DNA from: an uncultured bacterium
GTDB lineage: Bacteria; Planctomycetota; DG-23; SLPQ01
NCBI GenBank assembly: GCA_937863625.1
Contig: CALMGO010000506.1
Coordinates: 1-5,067 of the forward strand
Direction of reading: 5' to 3'
DNA length: 5,067 nucleotides
Positions 1 through 5,067 of the stretch are shown piece by piece. The translations under genes and the position numbers were made by a program. Within the stretch, counting starts at the first letter, position 1; the number at the start of each line of letters is the position of its first letter. The notes under the pieces were generated by a model that searched no databases, was not told where the DNA came from, and saw only the letters and a program-made list of their open reading frames with translations.

Positions 1-1397
1 TCAATAAACACGACAGGTTTAACATTGTGGGATTTTCGGTGGCGGTGGACGCGTTTGCCAAGGAACTGGTCGACGCGACAGAAGAGAACCGCGCGGAGGC
101 GGAACAATTTATCAAGAAACTCAACGCCTCAGGCGGCACGAACATAAACGAGGCGCTGGAGACTGCGCTGGCGATGAAGAGCGACGCCAAGCGGCCGTAC
201 GTGGTGGTATTTATGACGGACGGGCTGCCGACGGTAGGCGTTACGAAGGTCGACGCGATACTTGAAAACGTGGCGAAGATAAACGAGGCCGAGACGAGGG
301 TGTTTTCGTTCGGCGTGGGATACGACGTGAACACGGACCTATTGGACAAACTGTCCGAGGCGTCGCGCGGCATGACCCAGTACGTGGCGCCAGAGGAAAG
401 TATCGAAGTGAAGGTGTCGGCGTTCTTTGCGAAAATCGGCGACCCTGTGCTCTCTGATGTTACACTCGACTACGGCAAGGCGGGCGTATACGACGTATAT
501 CCGCCGCATGCGGTAGACCTCTTTGCGGGCGGGCAAATGGTGCTCGCGGGGAGATATCGCGCCCCCGGGACATATACGCTTACCGTCAAGGGCAAGGGCG
601 CACACGGCGAGGAGGTATTTGAGTATCCGGTGAAGTTTGACGGCGCGGGCGGCAGGACGGATTTTGTAGGGAGCGTATGGGCCGGGCGGAAGATAAGCTA
701 TCTTCTGGGCGAGGTACGGCTCCACGGCGAAAAAGAGGAACTCAAGAATGAGATAATCGCGCTGTCAAAGACATACGGAATTGTGACGCCATATACGTCG
801 TATCTTATTACCGAGAGTTCGCCGGTGGTTCGCGAGATGCCGGCGACGCTGAGAAGCGAGATCCTGCCGCGCGCGGCGGAGGCCGGCGGGGCGCGCAACT
901 ACGATTTGCTTTACTCCGGCGACGAGTGGAAAGCGGAGTCGATTGACAGCGCGAGCGAGGCGACGCCGACGGAAGCGGGGCGGCTCAAGTCTCTCGGGTA
1001 TATGGGCGGTGGCGGCGATAAGGACGGCGAAGGCAAAGCGCTGGCCGGCAAGGAGGCCGTGGACGCGTCGACCTACTACTGGGACTCCACGACGACCGGC
1101 GTGGCGGAGAAGGGCAAGTTGATGAGGGCCGCGTCGGGCAGGACGTTTGTCAAGATAGAAGGTGTGTGGATAGACGACGGAATCACCGAGGCGCTCAAGA
1201 CCCTGAAGGTCAAGTTCGGTTCGAAGGAGTACTTCGAGATTCACAACGCGTCTGCGGCTCTGCAGGATGCGCTCAAACTCGGCGAAAGAATCGTTATCGG
1301 GGTCGGCAAGTGGCGGCTCGTCGTGGGAGAGGAAGGATTTGAAAGCGACCAGGCGGAAGACTACGCACAGTTCATAAAGGATATAAGCAGCAAGTAA
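1..1397 (+). CDS. VIT/VWA-type von Willebrand factor A domain protein, 5'-truncated by window edge
   Basis: The frame is open from the first base. The codons before the GTG at 27 read NKHDRFNI, a typical VWA beta-strand lead-in, so the GTG is internal and the true start lies upstream. Counting from that GTG, the C-terminal half of a VWA domain is visible at about 1-135. It has the MIDAS Thr in SGGTNINEAL (Thr38) and the MIDAS Asp in FMTDGLPT (Asp65). The DxSxS part of the metal site would be upstream. A beta-rich segment at 138-210 (DPVLSDVTLDYG onward) and the helix plus YGIVTPYTSYLI motif at 240-262 follow. This order is characteristic of bacterial inter-alpha-trypsin-inhibitor heavy-chain-like proteins with an N-terminal VIT domain, which is inferred here to lie upstream. 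A Gly/Asp-rich linker (about 300-345) leads to a C-terminal unit at 370-435 (GRTFVKIEGVWIDD, then LGERIVI). These proteins are usually exported and mediate metal-dependent protein contacts; export cannot be checked without the N-terminus. The ligand is unknown. The gene ends in TAA, 21 bases before a terminator. Confidence 0.9.
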   Translation, partial: NKHDRFNIVGFSVAVDAFAKELVDATEENRAEAEQFIKKLNASGGTNINEALETALAMKSDAKRPYVVVFMTDGLPTVGVTKVDAILENVAKINEAETRVFSFGVGYDVNTDLLDKLSEASRGMTQYVAPEESIEVKVSAFFAKIGDPVLSDVTLDYGKAGVYDVYPPHAVDLFAGGQMVLAGRYRAPGTYTLTVKGKGAHGEEVFEYPVKFDGAGGRTDFVGSVWAGRKISYLLGEVRLHGEKEELKNEIIALSKTYGIVTPYTSYLITESSPVVREMPATLRSEILPRAAEAGGARNYDLLYSGDEWKAESIDSASEATPTEAGRLKSLGYMGGGGDKDGEGKALAGKEAVDASTYYWDSTTTGVAEKGKLMRAASGRTFVKIEGVWIDDGITEALKTLKVKFGSKEYFEIHNASAALQDALKLGERIVIGVGKWRLVVGEEGFESDQAEDYAQFIKDISSK

Positions 1398-1418
1398 CAC
1401 CAGGACCATGAAGTCGGG

Positions 1419-1454
1419 GGGCCGGACGGTAGGGCGACGTCCGGCCCTTTTTTT
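1419..1454 (+). terminator. Rho-independent terminator of the VWA gene
   Basis: A perfect 10-bp inverted repeat, GGGCCGGACG (1419-1428) and CGTCCGGCCC (1438-1447), encloses a 9-base loop and is followed directly by seven T (1448-1454). It starts 21 bases after the VWA stop codon, so it ends the plus-strand transcript. On the opposite strand the stem is preceded by seven A but is not followed by a T run. It may therefore slow, but is not clearly built to stop, transcription arriving from the convergent protease gene. Confidence 0.93.
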
Positions 1455-1567
1455 ATTGGGGGGATGGGCGCCACGGACACGAAGCGGCCGGGCGTCGGCG
1501 TTGTGTCTGCACCTACCCGCGAGACAGTGCTACAGAATAGGAAGCAGGAAAACTACGCGCTAAACCG

Positions 1568-2498
1568 TCAGAGCAATCCCCCACGGCATTTCTGCCTTGC
1601 GGCAGCGAAACCGAGGCCTATTAGAGCAAGCAGAGCTGACGGCGGCGCGGGCACCTGCACCACAGGCGGTGTTGGCGTCAACGGATAAAGCGGAGTAAAC
1701 GGATAGACGGGGGTATGGAATGTGGGCGAAATTGGTGTAATAGGGTCAAGTGGGATAAGCTGCAGCGGCGGATTGGGCGCAAGGGCCTGAACCTCGCGTA
1801 TATACCAGTTTTCGAAGTGAGTGTCCGGCTCGAAGCACCAGGCAAAGAAACTCTCGTTCCAATAAATGGGGTAGTACTGCAAGGCATGGACGTAATCATC
1901 GGAGTCAGTGACGTAGATGCCGGTATATGCGGAGTCGGTCATCTCAAGACCCCAGACAGTAAGGGCATGCCCGCCGGAGCCGTGTATGCCGATGGTGATG
2001 CCGTAACCGGCGTGGAGATAGTACTGAATAGCGCCGGGGAGGAGGTACGACGAGGCGGCATCGGGATTGTCCCAAGGATTTTCAAAGTGGTAGTAATAGT
2101 CGTCGAAATCATCGGCGGGGTAATAGTTGCCTGCGCCGGGGACATCAACCTGCGCCCAGCCGTCCTGGACGGGGGGGCAGAGTGCCGTTAAGATACCAAT
2201 CCCAGCCGTAACTCATGTAACTGCCATCATCGGTCCAGTGGTTCTGAAAGGCCTCGAACATAGCGGCCTCAGTATCTAACGCACCGGAATCCCAACCTCC
2301 CCAGTCGAGGACGTTTGAACACGCGGCAGCCCAGCACAGATTGTCATCGTCGGTATTGGCGACGGTTTTGTCGACGTCGTGCCAGGTGGTGCCGGGAATC
2401 GCGTCCCAGAGGTAGTAGTCCGAGGCGGAGGCGGGCGCGGCGGCGAGGACGAAGGCAACAAAGACAAGCAGGATTTGAAGTAACTTGCGACCGGACAT
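1568..2498 (-). CDS. Secreted IdeS/Mac-like (C66-type) cysteine protease with PEP-CTERM-like tail, interrupted by a 1-base frameshift
   Basis: Two minus-strand frames form one gene once one base is removed from the seven-C run at 2171-2177; the repaired product has 309 residues. Residues 1-26 are a Sec signal peptide (MSGRK, hydrophobic core, APASAS). The region TTWHDVDK...DDDNLCWAAACSNVLDW holds the putative catalytic Cys55. GSGGHALTVWG holds His177, and GIYVTDSDD holds Asp198 and Asp200. The order, the motif wording and the His-to-Asp spacing (+21/+23) match, from memory, streptococcal IdeS/Mac, where NLLCGAA, a His before an LWG motif and IYVTDSD form the papain-fold active site. The substrate here is unknown and need not be immunoglobulin. 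A Pro-rich stalk (about 232-281) with a YPxTPx repeat precedes VPAPPSALLALIGLGFAAAR and a basic end, a PEP-CTERM variant with PAP in place of PEP. This suggests exosortase sorting to the cell surface. The chosen ATG at 2498 has a GGAAGGGG ribosome-binding site 7 bases upstream; an in-frame ATG at 2516 lies within that site. As written, translation stops after 117 residues (TGA at 2145-2147), before the catalytic His. Confidence 0.82.
1571..1654 (-). other. PEP-CTERM-like sorting signal (protein feature)
   Basis: The last 28 residues of the repaired protease have the three-part PEP-CTERM build. First is a VPAPP box, then a hydrophobic helix rich in Leu, Ala and Gly (SALLALIGLGFAAAR), then a short polar/basic end (RQKCRGG). 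PAP variants of the PEP box are known in this sorting class. The signal implies an exosortase/XrtA-type enzyme elsewhere in the genome; none is in this window. Confidence 0.65.
1665..1755 (-). repeat. Pro/Thr-rich stalk with short degenerate tandem repeat
   Basis: The stretch just before the sorting signal encodes about 30 residues dominated by Pro, Thr, Leu and Tyr, with the six-residue unit YPFTPL then YPLTPT. At DNA level AACGGATA recurs at 1680-1687 and 1698-1705, exactly 18 bases apart, which shows duplication of a six-codon unit. It probably works as an extended spacer holding the protease domain away from the membrane. Confidence 0.6.
2171..2177 (-). other. Frameshift site: seven-C homopolymer in the protease gene
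   Basis: The plus strand shows seven G in a row, which is seven C on the coding strand. With six C the codons read CTG CCC CCC GTC CAG GAC GGC (LPPVQDG) and join the signal-peptide/Cys half to the His/Asp/PEP-CTERM half. With seven C the frame passes into PRPGRLGAG and a TGA stop. The surplus base is located by where coding sense changes: both flanks are stop-free and match the family in their own frames. Confidence 0.85.
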
Positions 2499-2505
2499 AG
2501 GAATT

Positions 2506-2514
2506 CCCCTTCCC
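2506..2514 (-). promoter_or_regulatory. Ribosome-binding site of the protease gene
   Basis: The minus strand reads GGGAAGGGG, then AATTCCT (7 bases), then ATG at 2498. This decides the start in favour of MSGRKLLQ, a normal signal-peptide beginning, over the upstream in-frame ATG at 2516, which overlaps the Shine-Dalgarno sequence itself. Confidence 0.7.
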
Positions 2515-2581
2515 ATAGACGAACCACGAGAATCGACGCCAGATGGTAATCAGGCGCCACAAAATTGTCCGGTCAGTCGGT

Positions 2582-2610
2582 AACTTACGCAAATTCTACA
2601 GGTGTGTCAA
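2582..2610 (-). promoter_or_regulatory. Candidate sigma70-type promoter for the protease gene
   Basis: The minus strand has a perfect -35 box TTGACA (2610-2605), a 17-base spacer and a weak -10 box TAAGTT (2587-2582, three of six consensus positions). The start site would fall near 2575, giving a leader of about 75 bases. The position, in the 185-base gap after the membrane-protein gene, fits independent transcription of the protease. The weak -10 box and the unknown sigma preferences of the organism keep this tentative. Confidence 0.35.
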
Positions 2611-2683
2611 CAATAAAAGTCGGTGCGGCAAGAAAAAAGCGCGGCATTCACAGGGAGGCGGCTGCCTGAAGGCGGGCGGGCGG

Positions 2684-3370
2684 CTAAGCGGCCGGCGGCT
2701 TCTGGCGCTTCGGGGTCATGCGTTTCATGCGGGCGGCGAATAGGTAGAAGACACCCGGCCCGAAAGAGAGCATCAGCACGGCAAGCCCGGCGCACATGGC
2801 TGCGAATGTGCCGACAGGGGCGCTGCAGTCGCCGCGCCTGCGGACGATGATGTGGGAGGTGACGGCGATGACGAGTTCGGCGATGCTGCCATGATAGAGG
2901 ACGGCGGTGACCTTATCGACGAGGGTAGAGGGTTCCGACCAGACACGGGAGAAACGGCGGAAGACAAAAAACCATAAGACCCAGGACAAAAGCGGCAGAC
3001 CTACAATCATCACCCATGCCATCGTATCATTATCGGCACCGAAACTGTCGCCGTAGAAGGCGGCGAGGAGGGAGGCGATGACTCCGAAGACAAGGAGCGC
3101 CATTGCGAAGGAGGCCGCGATGATGTGCGTAGCCATGTGACGTTTCTTCATCACAAGGTCGGCGCGACTGCGGACTGGAACGATGAGCATGAGCAGCTGA
3201 GCCAGAGCAAAGACGGCGAGTATTACCCAGTACTGCCAGAGGGCGTAGAATCCGAGATAGTCCATCGGCGTGGTCGTAGAAGGAAAGGCTGCGGCGGCTA
3301 TGACCGGGATGGTGAGCGCGAGAAAGAGCGCAACATAGAGGCCGACGGTTACGAACGCCCATCTGGTCAT
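2684..3370 (-). CDS. Conserved multi-pass (about six-helix) membrane protein of unknown function
   Basis: This is a 228-residue integral membrane protein. Hydrophobic segments lie at about 7-29, 41-65, 81-105, 117-138, 153-175 and 186-213. The second and third are linked by a basic loop (RSRADLVMKKRH), and the C-terminal tail is basic (RMKRMTPKRQKPPAA). The most distinctive part is at 160-190: HGSIAELVIAVTSHI, then the charged VRRRGDCSAP, then the last helix with SFGPGVFYLF. This resembles a family of uncharacterised bacterial membrane proteins that I recall only as hypothetical; no function is known to me. The start at 3370 is chosen because GGAGGTGG lies six bases upstream. The open frame runs further to 3556, but that extension is a Pro/Arg-rich shadow of the ATP-grasp gene. 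The start codon overlaps the stop of the ATP-grasp gene (ATGA), so the two are almost certainly co-translated and may act together at the membrane. Confidence 0.85.
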   Translation of the reverse strand: MTRWAFVTVGLYVALFLALTIPVIAAAAFPSTTTPMDYLGFYALWQYWVILAVFALAQLLMLIVPVRSRADLVMKKRHMATHIIAASFAMALLVFGVIASLLAAFYGDSFGADNDTMAWVMIVGLPLLSWVLWFFVFRRFSRVWSEPSTLVDKVTAVLYHGSIAELVIAVTSHIIVRRRGDCSAPVGTFAAMCAGLAVLMLSFGPGVFYLFAARMKRMTPKRQKPPAA

Positions 3371-4548
3371 GAGTGTCCACCTCCAAAACGGCGGGAGATA
3401 AGCGGGGCCAAGTCGCAGAGAAACGGGCGGGGGTCGGCAAAATCGAAGAGGGCGAAACATATCGGCGGGCGGTAGAGGCCGAGGTACTTCAAAAGAGGCA
3501 GGCGCTCGGACGCAGGGCGGCGGGAGAGAAGGAGGCCGTTTTTGATATAGGCCCATCGGCGGCCGTAGAGAGGCGGCTGCGGCGGCAACTGGGGGAGGCC
3601 GGTCTTGTCACGCCACAGCATATCGATGATGTCGGCACGGGCGAACTTCATCAGCGCGATAGCCATGACAGAGCGGGCGTTCACCTCGAGGAGTTTCCAG
3701 ACGGAGTCGCGGGGGTCGAGCTTCCACTCGACCGAGGAGAGCGAGCCGGCGAAGCCGATGTGCGAGAGGATGCGGCGGGTGCCGTCTTCGACGTTGGCGG
3801 CGGGGCGGGTCTCCTGCACCTGCGAGACGCCGAAGCCGGGTGGGTAAATGGCGAGTTTGAAACCGGCGAGAACGCCGAGGACACGGCCGTCGCCGGTGGT
3901 GTAGGACTTGCAGGAGACGACATTTTCATCGGGGCCGGGGATGACCTCCTGGAACAATAGTGCGTGTCCGGCGGAGTGGGCCTTGTGAAAAAGCGGAAGG
4001 GCCTCATCGAGCGAAGAGACCTGGAAGGACTTGGTGGCGAACTCGCGAAAGAAGGCGACGGAAAACGCCGGACGCAAAATGGCGGGAAAGCCGATGTCGC
4101 GGGCGGCGGATTTCAAGTCCTCGTCGGTCTCGAGCGGGCGAGTACGCGGACAGGGGATGCCGACCTCGCCGCAGGCGCGGTATGTGAGGGCCTTGTCGAG
4201 GGCGATGGCGGTGGCGGGGTTAGGCGAGACGGCGAGGCGAAAGCGTTTGGCGAGGAGTCGATAGTTGTCGGCAAGTTCGCGGACGTAGAAATCCTCCGTG
4301 GGGACGACGATGGCCCCGTCGAGGTCGTGTCGCGCGAGGAGAAAGGCTGTAAACGCACCCGCGTCGATCTCGGGCGGCGGGAGGATGACGCGTTCGTGAA
4401 TAAAGCGCGACTGGAGGCCTGCTGCGGCAGGGTCTGAGGCGACGGCGACGACATGGGCGCCTTTTCGGGCGAGTTCGCGGACGAGAGTGACGCCGTTTAT
4501 GTGGACGGGTGCGACGATGACAATAGTATTTGCGAGACTGTTTGGCAT
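3367..4548 (-). CDS. ATP-grasp superfamily ligase (carbamoyl-phosphate-synthase-like / D-aspartate-ligase-like), substrate unknown
   Basis: This is a 393-residue soluble protein. The N-terminal 100 residues form a nucleotide-style alpha/beta domain (IVIVAPVHINGVTLVRELARKG, then VVAVASD and VVPTED), as in preATP-grasp domains. The ATP-grasp fold follows. Lys119 lies in ALDKALTYRACGEVGIPCPRT. GFPAILRPAF at 153-162 has Arg159 where many members carry the ATP-binding Lys. FQEVIPGPDENV (199-210) is the hinge/adenine-contact strand. VEWKLDP (273-279) and LLEVNARS (287-293) supply the likely metal ligands Glu274, Glu288 and Asn290. Such enzymes join a carboxylate to an amine or thiol through an acyl-phosphate made from ATP. 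This subgroup has been linked to D-amino acid or peptide-like ligations, but the acceptor cannot be read here. The ATG at 4548 is preferred over a TTG at 4569; its ribosome-binding site is weak (GGAA, six bases away). The stop overlaps the next gene's start by ATGA. The last 70 residues are Pro/Arg-rich with aromatic patches (LGLYRPPICFALFDFADPRP), possibly a membrane- or partner-contact region. Confidence 0.88.
   Translation of the reverse strand: MPNSLANTIVIVAPVHINGVTLVRELARKGAHVVAVASDPAAAGLQSRFIHERVILPPPEIDAGAFTAFLLARHDLDGAIVVPTEDFYVRELADNYRLLAKRFRLAVSPNPATAIALDKALTYRACGEVGIPCPRTRPLETDEDLKSAARDIGFPAILRPAFSVAFFREFATKSFQVSSLDEALPLFHKAHSAGHALLFQEVIPGPDENVVSCKSYTTGDGRVLGVLAGFKLAIYPPGFGVSQVQETRPAANVEDGTRRILSHIGFAGSLSSVEWKLDPRDSVWKLLEVNARSVMAIALMKFARADIIDMLWRDKTGLPQLPPQPPLYGRRWAYIKNGLLLSRRPASERLPLLKYLGLYRPPICFALFDFADPRPFLCDLAPLISRRFGGGHS
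3377..3384 (-). promoter_or_regulatory. Strong ribosome-binding site of the membrane-protein gene
   Basis: GGAGGTGG lies six bases before the ATG at 3370. It sits inside the last codons of the ATP-grasp gene, where it encodes the Gly-Gly-Gly of FGGGHS. Its strength and spacing fix the start at MTRWAFVTVG and suggest coupling to translation of the upstream gene. Confidence 0.85.
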
Positions 4549-4585
4549 AGTGGGTTCCAATCTGAGCAAGAAGACGCAGCCTATA

Positions 4586-4614
4586 AGAATATTTCGTCAA
4601 AACGGGCGTGAAAA
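4586..4614 (-). promoter_or_regulatory. Weak candidate promoter for the ATP-grasp gene
   Basis: The minus strand reads TTTTCA (4614-4609), 17 bases, then TATTCT (4591-4586); each box matches the sigma70 consensus at four of six positions. It lies in the most AT-rich part of the divergent gap and would give a leader of about 30 bases. Matches of this quality arise by chance, so it is listed only as the best candidate. Confidence 0.22.
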
Positions 4615-4704
4615 AGCAAGCGAATCGAGTTGGAGGGGATGAGGGGCAACTTTTGAGGGGGCTTTTGTGTCAAATGAGGTGTGGGGACAGCAGGCAAAGT
4701 CCAA

Positions 4705-4751
4705 CACGAAGCCGCAAAGACACCAAGGGGCGCAGAAGAAGGCGGCAAGAG
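4705..4751 (+). repeat. Purine-rich degenerate short repeat in the divergent intergenic region
   Basis: The plus strand carries successive units ending in AAG or AAAG: CACGAAG, CCGCAAAG, ACACCAAGG, GGCGCAGAAG, AAGGCGGCAAGAG. They recur roughly every 7-13 bases. The segment is almost free of T and encodes nothing convincing. Similar GCAAAG/ACGAAG-type degenerate repeats occur between genes in many environmental bacterial genomes. The role is unknown. Confidence 0.4.
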
Positions 4752-4781
4752 AGAAGCAACGGGATTGACCAACGGTAAGGC

Positions 4782-4786
4782 AGGGA
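4782..4786 (+). promoter_or_regulatory. Ribosome-binding site of the membrane-anchored protein gene
   Basis: AGGGA is followed by nine bases (AACATATAT) and the ATG at 4796. The spacing is slightly long but usable. It supports 4796 as the start of the partial gene at the right edge. Confidence 0.5.
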
Positions 4787-4795
4787 AACATATAT

Positions 4796-5067
4796 ATGAC
4801 GACCAGGGGAAACTGGAAAGAGTCGGCGCCGTGCGTGGCGGCGGCGTGTCTGATGCTTGCTGGATTATTCGTGGCAATAAGACAACTTAAAGACGTCGCC
4901 GCGCCTGCGGCGGCGCAGACGAGCGCATACAGCGCAGGCGGGGTCGAGACGGTGACGGCTGCGACAAAGATGGAAGAGACGCGGGAGGTGGTCTACGCCC
5001 AACGGGAGACTGAGAGGCCGACGATGAGCAGGAAATACAATATCGACATAACGGGCAAGATAAAGGC
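4796..5067 (+). CDS. N-terminally membrane-anchored protein of unknown function, 3'-truncated by window edge
   Basis: An open frame begins MTTRGNWKESAPCV and stays open to the last base (90 full codons visible). A single hydrophobic stretch at about 11-28 (APCVAAACLMLAGLFVAI) follows a short, weakly basic N-terminus. After it come RQLKD and an Ala/Thr-rich, then charged, region (MEETREVVYAQRETERP). This looks like a type II signal anchor with the remainder outside the cytoplasmic membrane. The signal shows no Ala-x-Ala cleavage site and no lipobox. The final visible part (MSRKYNIDITGKIKA) may start a folded domain, but I do not recognise it. It is divergent from the ATP-grasp gene across 247 bases, so the two may share a regulatory region. 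Confidence 0.72.
   Translation, partial: MTTRGNWKESAPCVAAACLMLAGLFVAIRQLKDVAAPAAAQTSAYSAGGVETVTAATKMEETREVVYAQRETERPTMSRKYNIDITGKIK

Noticed and set aside
765..1409. 214-codon minus-strand open frame opposite the VWA gene
   Set aside because: It is Arg/Leu-rich with no recognisable domain and no convincing start signal, and it begins only 10 bases before the VWA terminator stem. The plus-strand VWA protein explains the region.
1475..1512. Possible hairpin GACAC...GTGTC downstream of the protease gene
   Set aside because: Only the outer five base pairs match cleanly, the interior pairs poorly, and no T run follows on the minus strand.
1715..2191. 158-codon plus-strand open frame opposite the protease gene
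   Set aside because: The minus-strand frames carry a signal peptide, catalytic motifs and a sorting tail. The plus-strand translation has hydrophobic Val/Gly runs that mirror Asp/Tyr/Thr codons and no independent support.
2633..2680. Possible minus-strand terminator after the membrane-protein gene
   Set aside because: A six-T run (2638-2633) is present, but only a 4-bp stem (GGCA/TGCC) with a long loop precedes it, too weak to call an intrinsic terminator.
3371..3556. N-terminal extension of the membrane protein to a start at 3556
   Set aside because: The extra 62 residues are Pro/Arg-rich, overlap the ATP-grasp coding region, and ignore the strong GGAGGTGG site that places the start at 3370.
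3373..4437. Two long plus-strand open frames (195 and 157 codons) opposite the ATP-grasp gene
   Set aside because: Both are antisense shadows caused by G/C-rich third positions. Their translations are Gly/Arg/Glu-rich and low in complexity, with no family motifs, while the minus strand reads as a clear ATP-grasp enzyme.
4765..4796. TTGACC followed by TATATA as a plus-strand promoter
   Set aside because: The spacer is 20 bases and the -10 box would run into the start codon at 4796, leaving no leader and making the AGGGA ribosome-binding site pointless.

Overview
The window is bacterial DNA with a fairly high GC content and a strong G/C preference at third codon positions. One gene carries a Sec signal peptide and a C-terminal PEP-CTERM-like anchor. 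That, together with a VIT/VWA-type surface protein, suggests a Gram-negative-type bacterium with exosortase sorting. Planctomycetota, other PVC or FCB-fringe lineages and some Proteobacteria would fit. The phylum cannot be settled from the sequence, and there is no rRNA, tRNA, CRISPR array or insertion sequence.

Layout. (1) 1-1397, plus strand: the 3' part of a von Willebrand factor A protein of the VIT/VWA (inter-alpha-trypsin-inhibitor heavy-chain-like) type. It is followed by a textbook intrinsic terminator at 1419-1454. (2) 1568-4548, minus strand: three genes in one direction. The first is an ATP-grasp ligase (4548 to 3367). It overlaps by 4 bases (ATGA) a small multi-pass membrane protein (3370 to 2684). 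After a 185-base gap that holds a possible promoter comes a secreted cysteine protease resembling the IdeS/Mac (peptidase C66) family (2498 to 1568). (3) 4796-5067, plus strand: the 5' end of a gene for a protein with one N-terminal membrane anchor, cut by the window edge and divergent from the ATP-grasp gene.

The most notable object is the protease gene. Its reading frame is broken by one extra base in a run of seven G (seven C on the coding strand) at 2171-2177. Removing one base restores a 309-residue protein with signal peptide, catalytic Cys, His and Asp residues spaced as in IdeS, a repetitive Pro-rich stalk and a PEP-CTERM-like tail. The two halves are otherwise undamaged, so this is a sequencing or assembly error, a fresh mutation, phase variation or translational frameshifting, not an old pseudogene.

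The ATP-grasp/membrane protein pair is translationally coupled and probably works as a unit, for example a cytosolic ligase whose product is used at the membrane. Its substrate cannot be read from the sequence. Nothing shows directly that the protease or the VWA protein belongs to the same pathway. No gene-free stretch exceeds 300 bases. The three gaps (1398-1567, 2499-2683, 4549-4795) hold the terminator, two candidate minus-strand promoters and a purine-rich degenerate repeat near 4705-4751.
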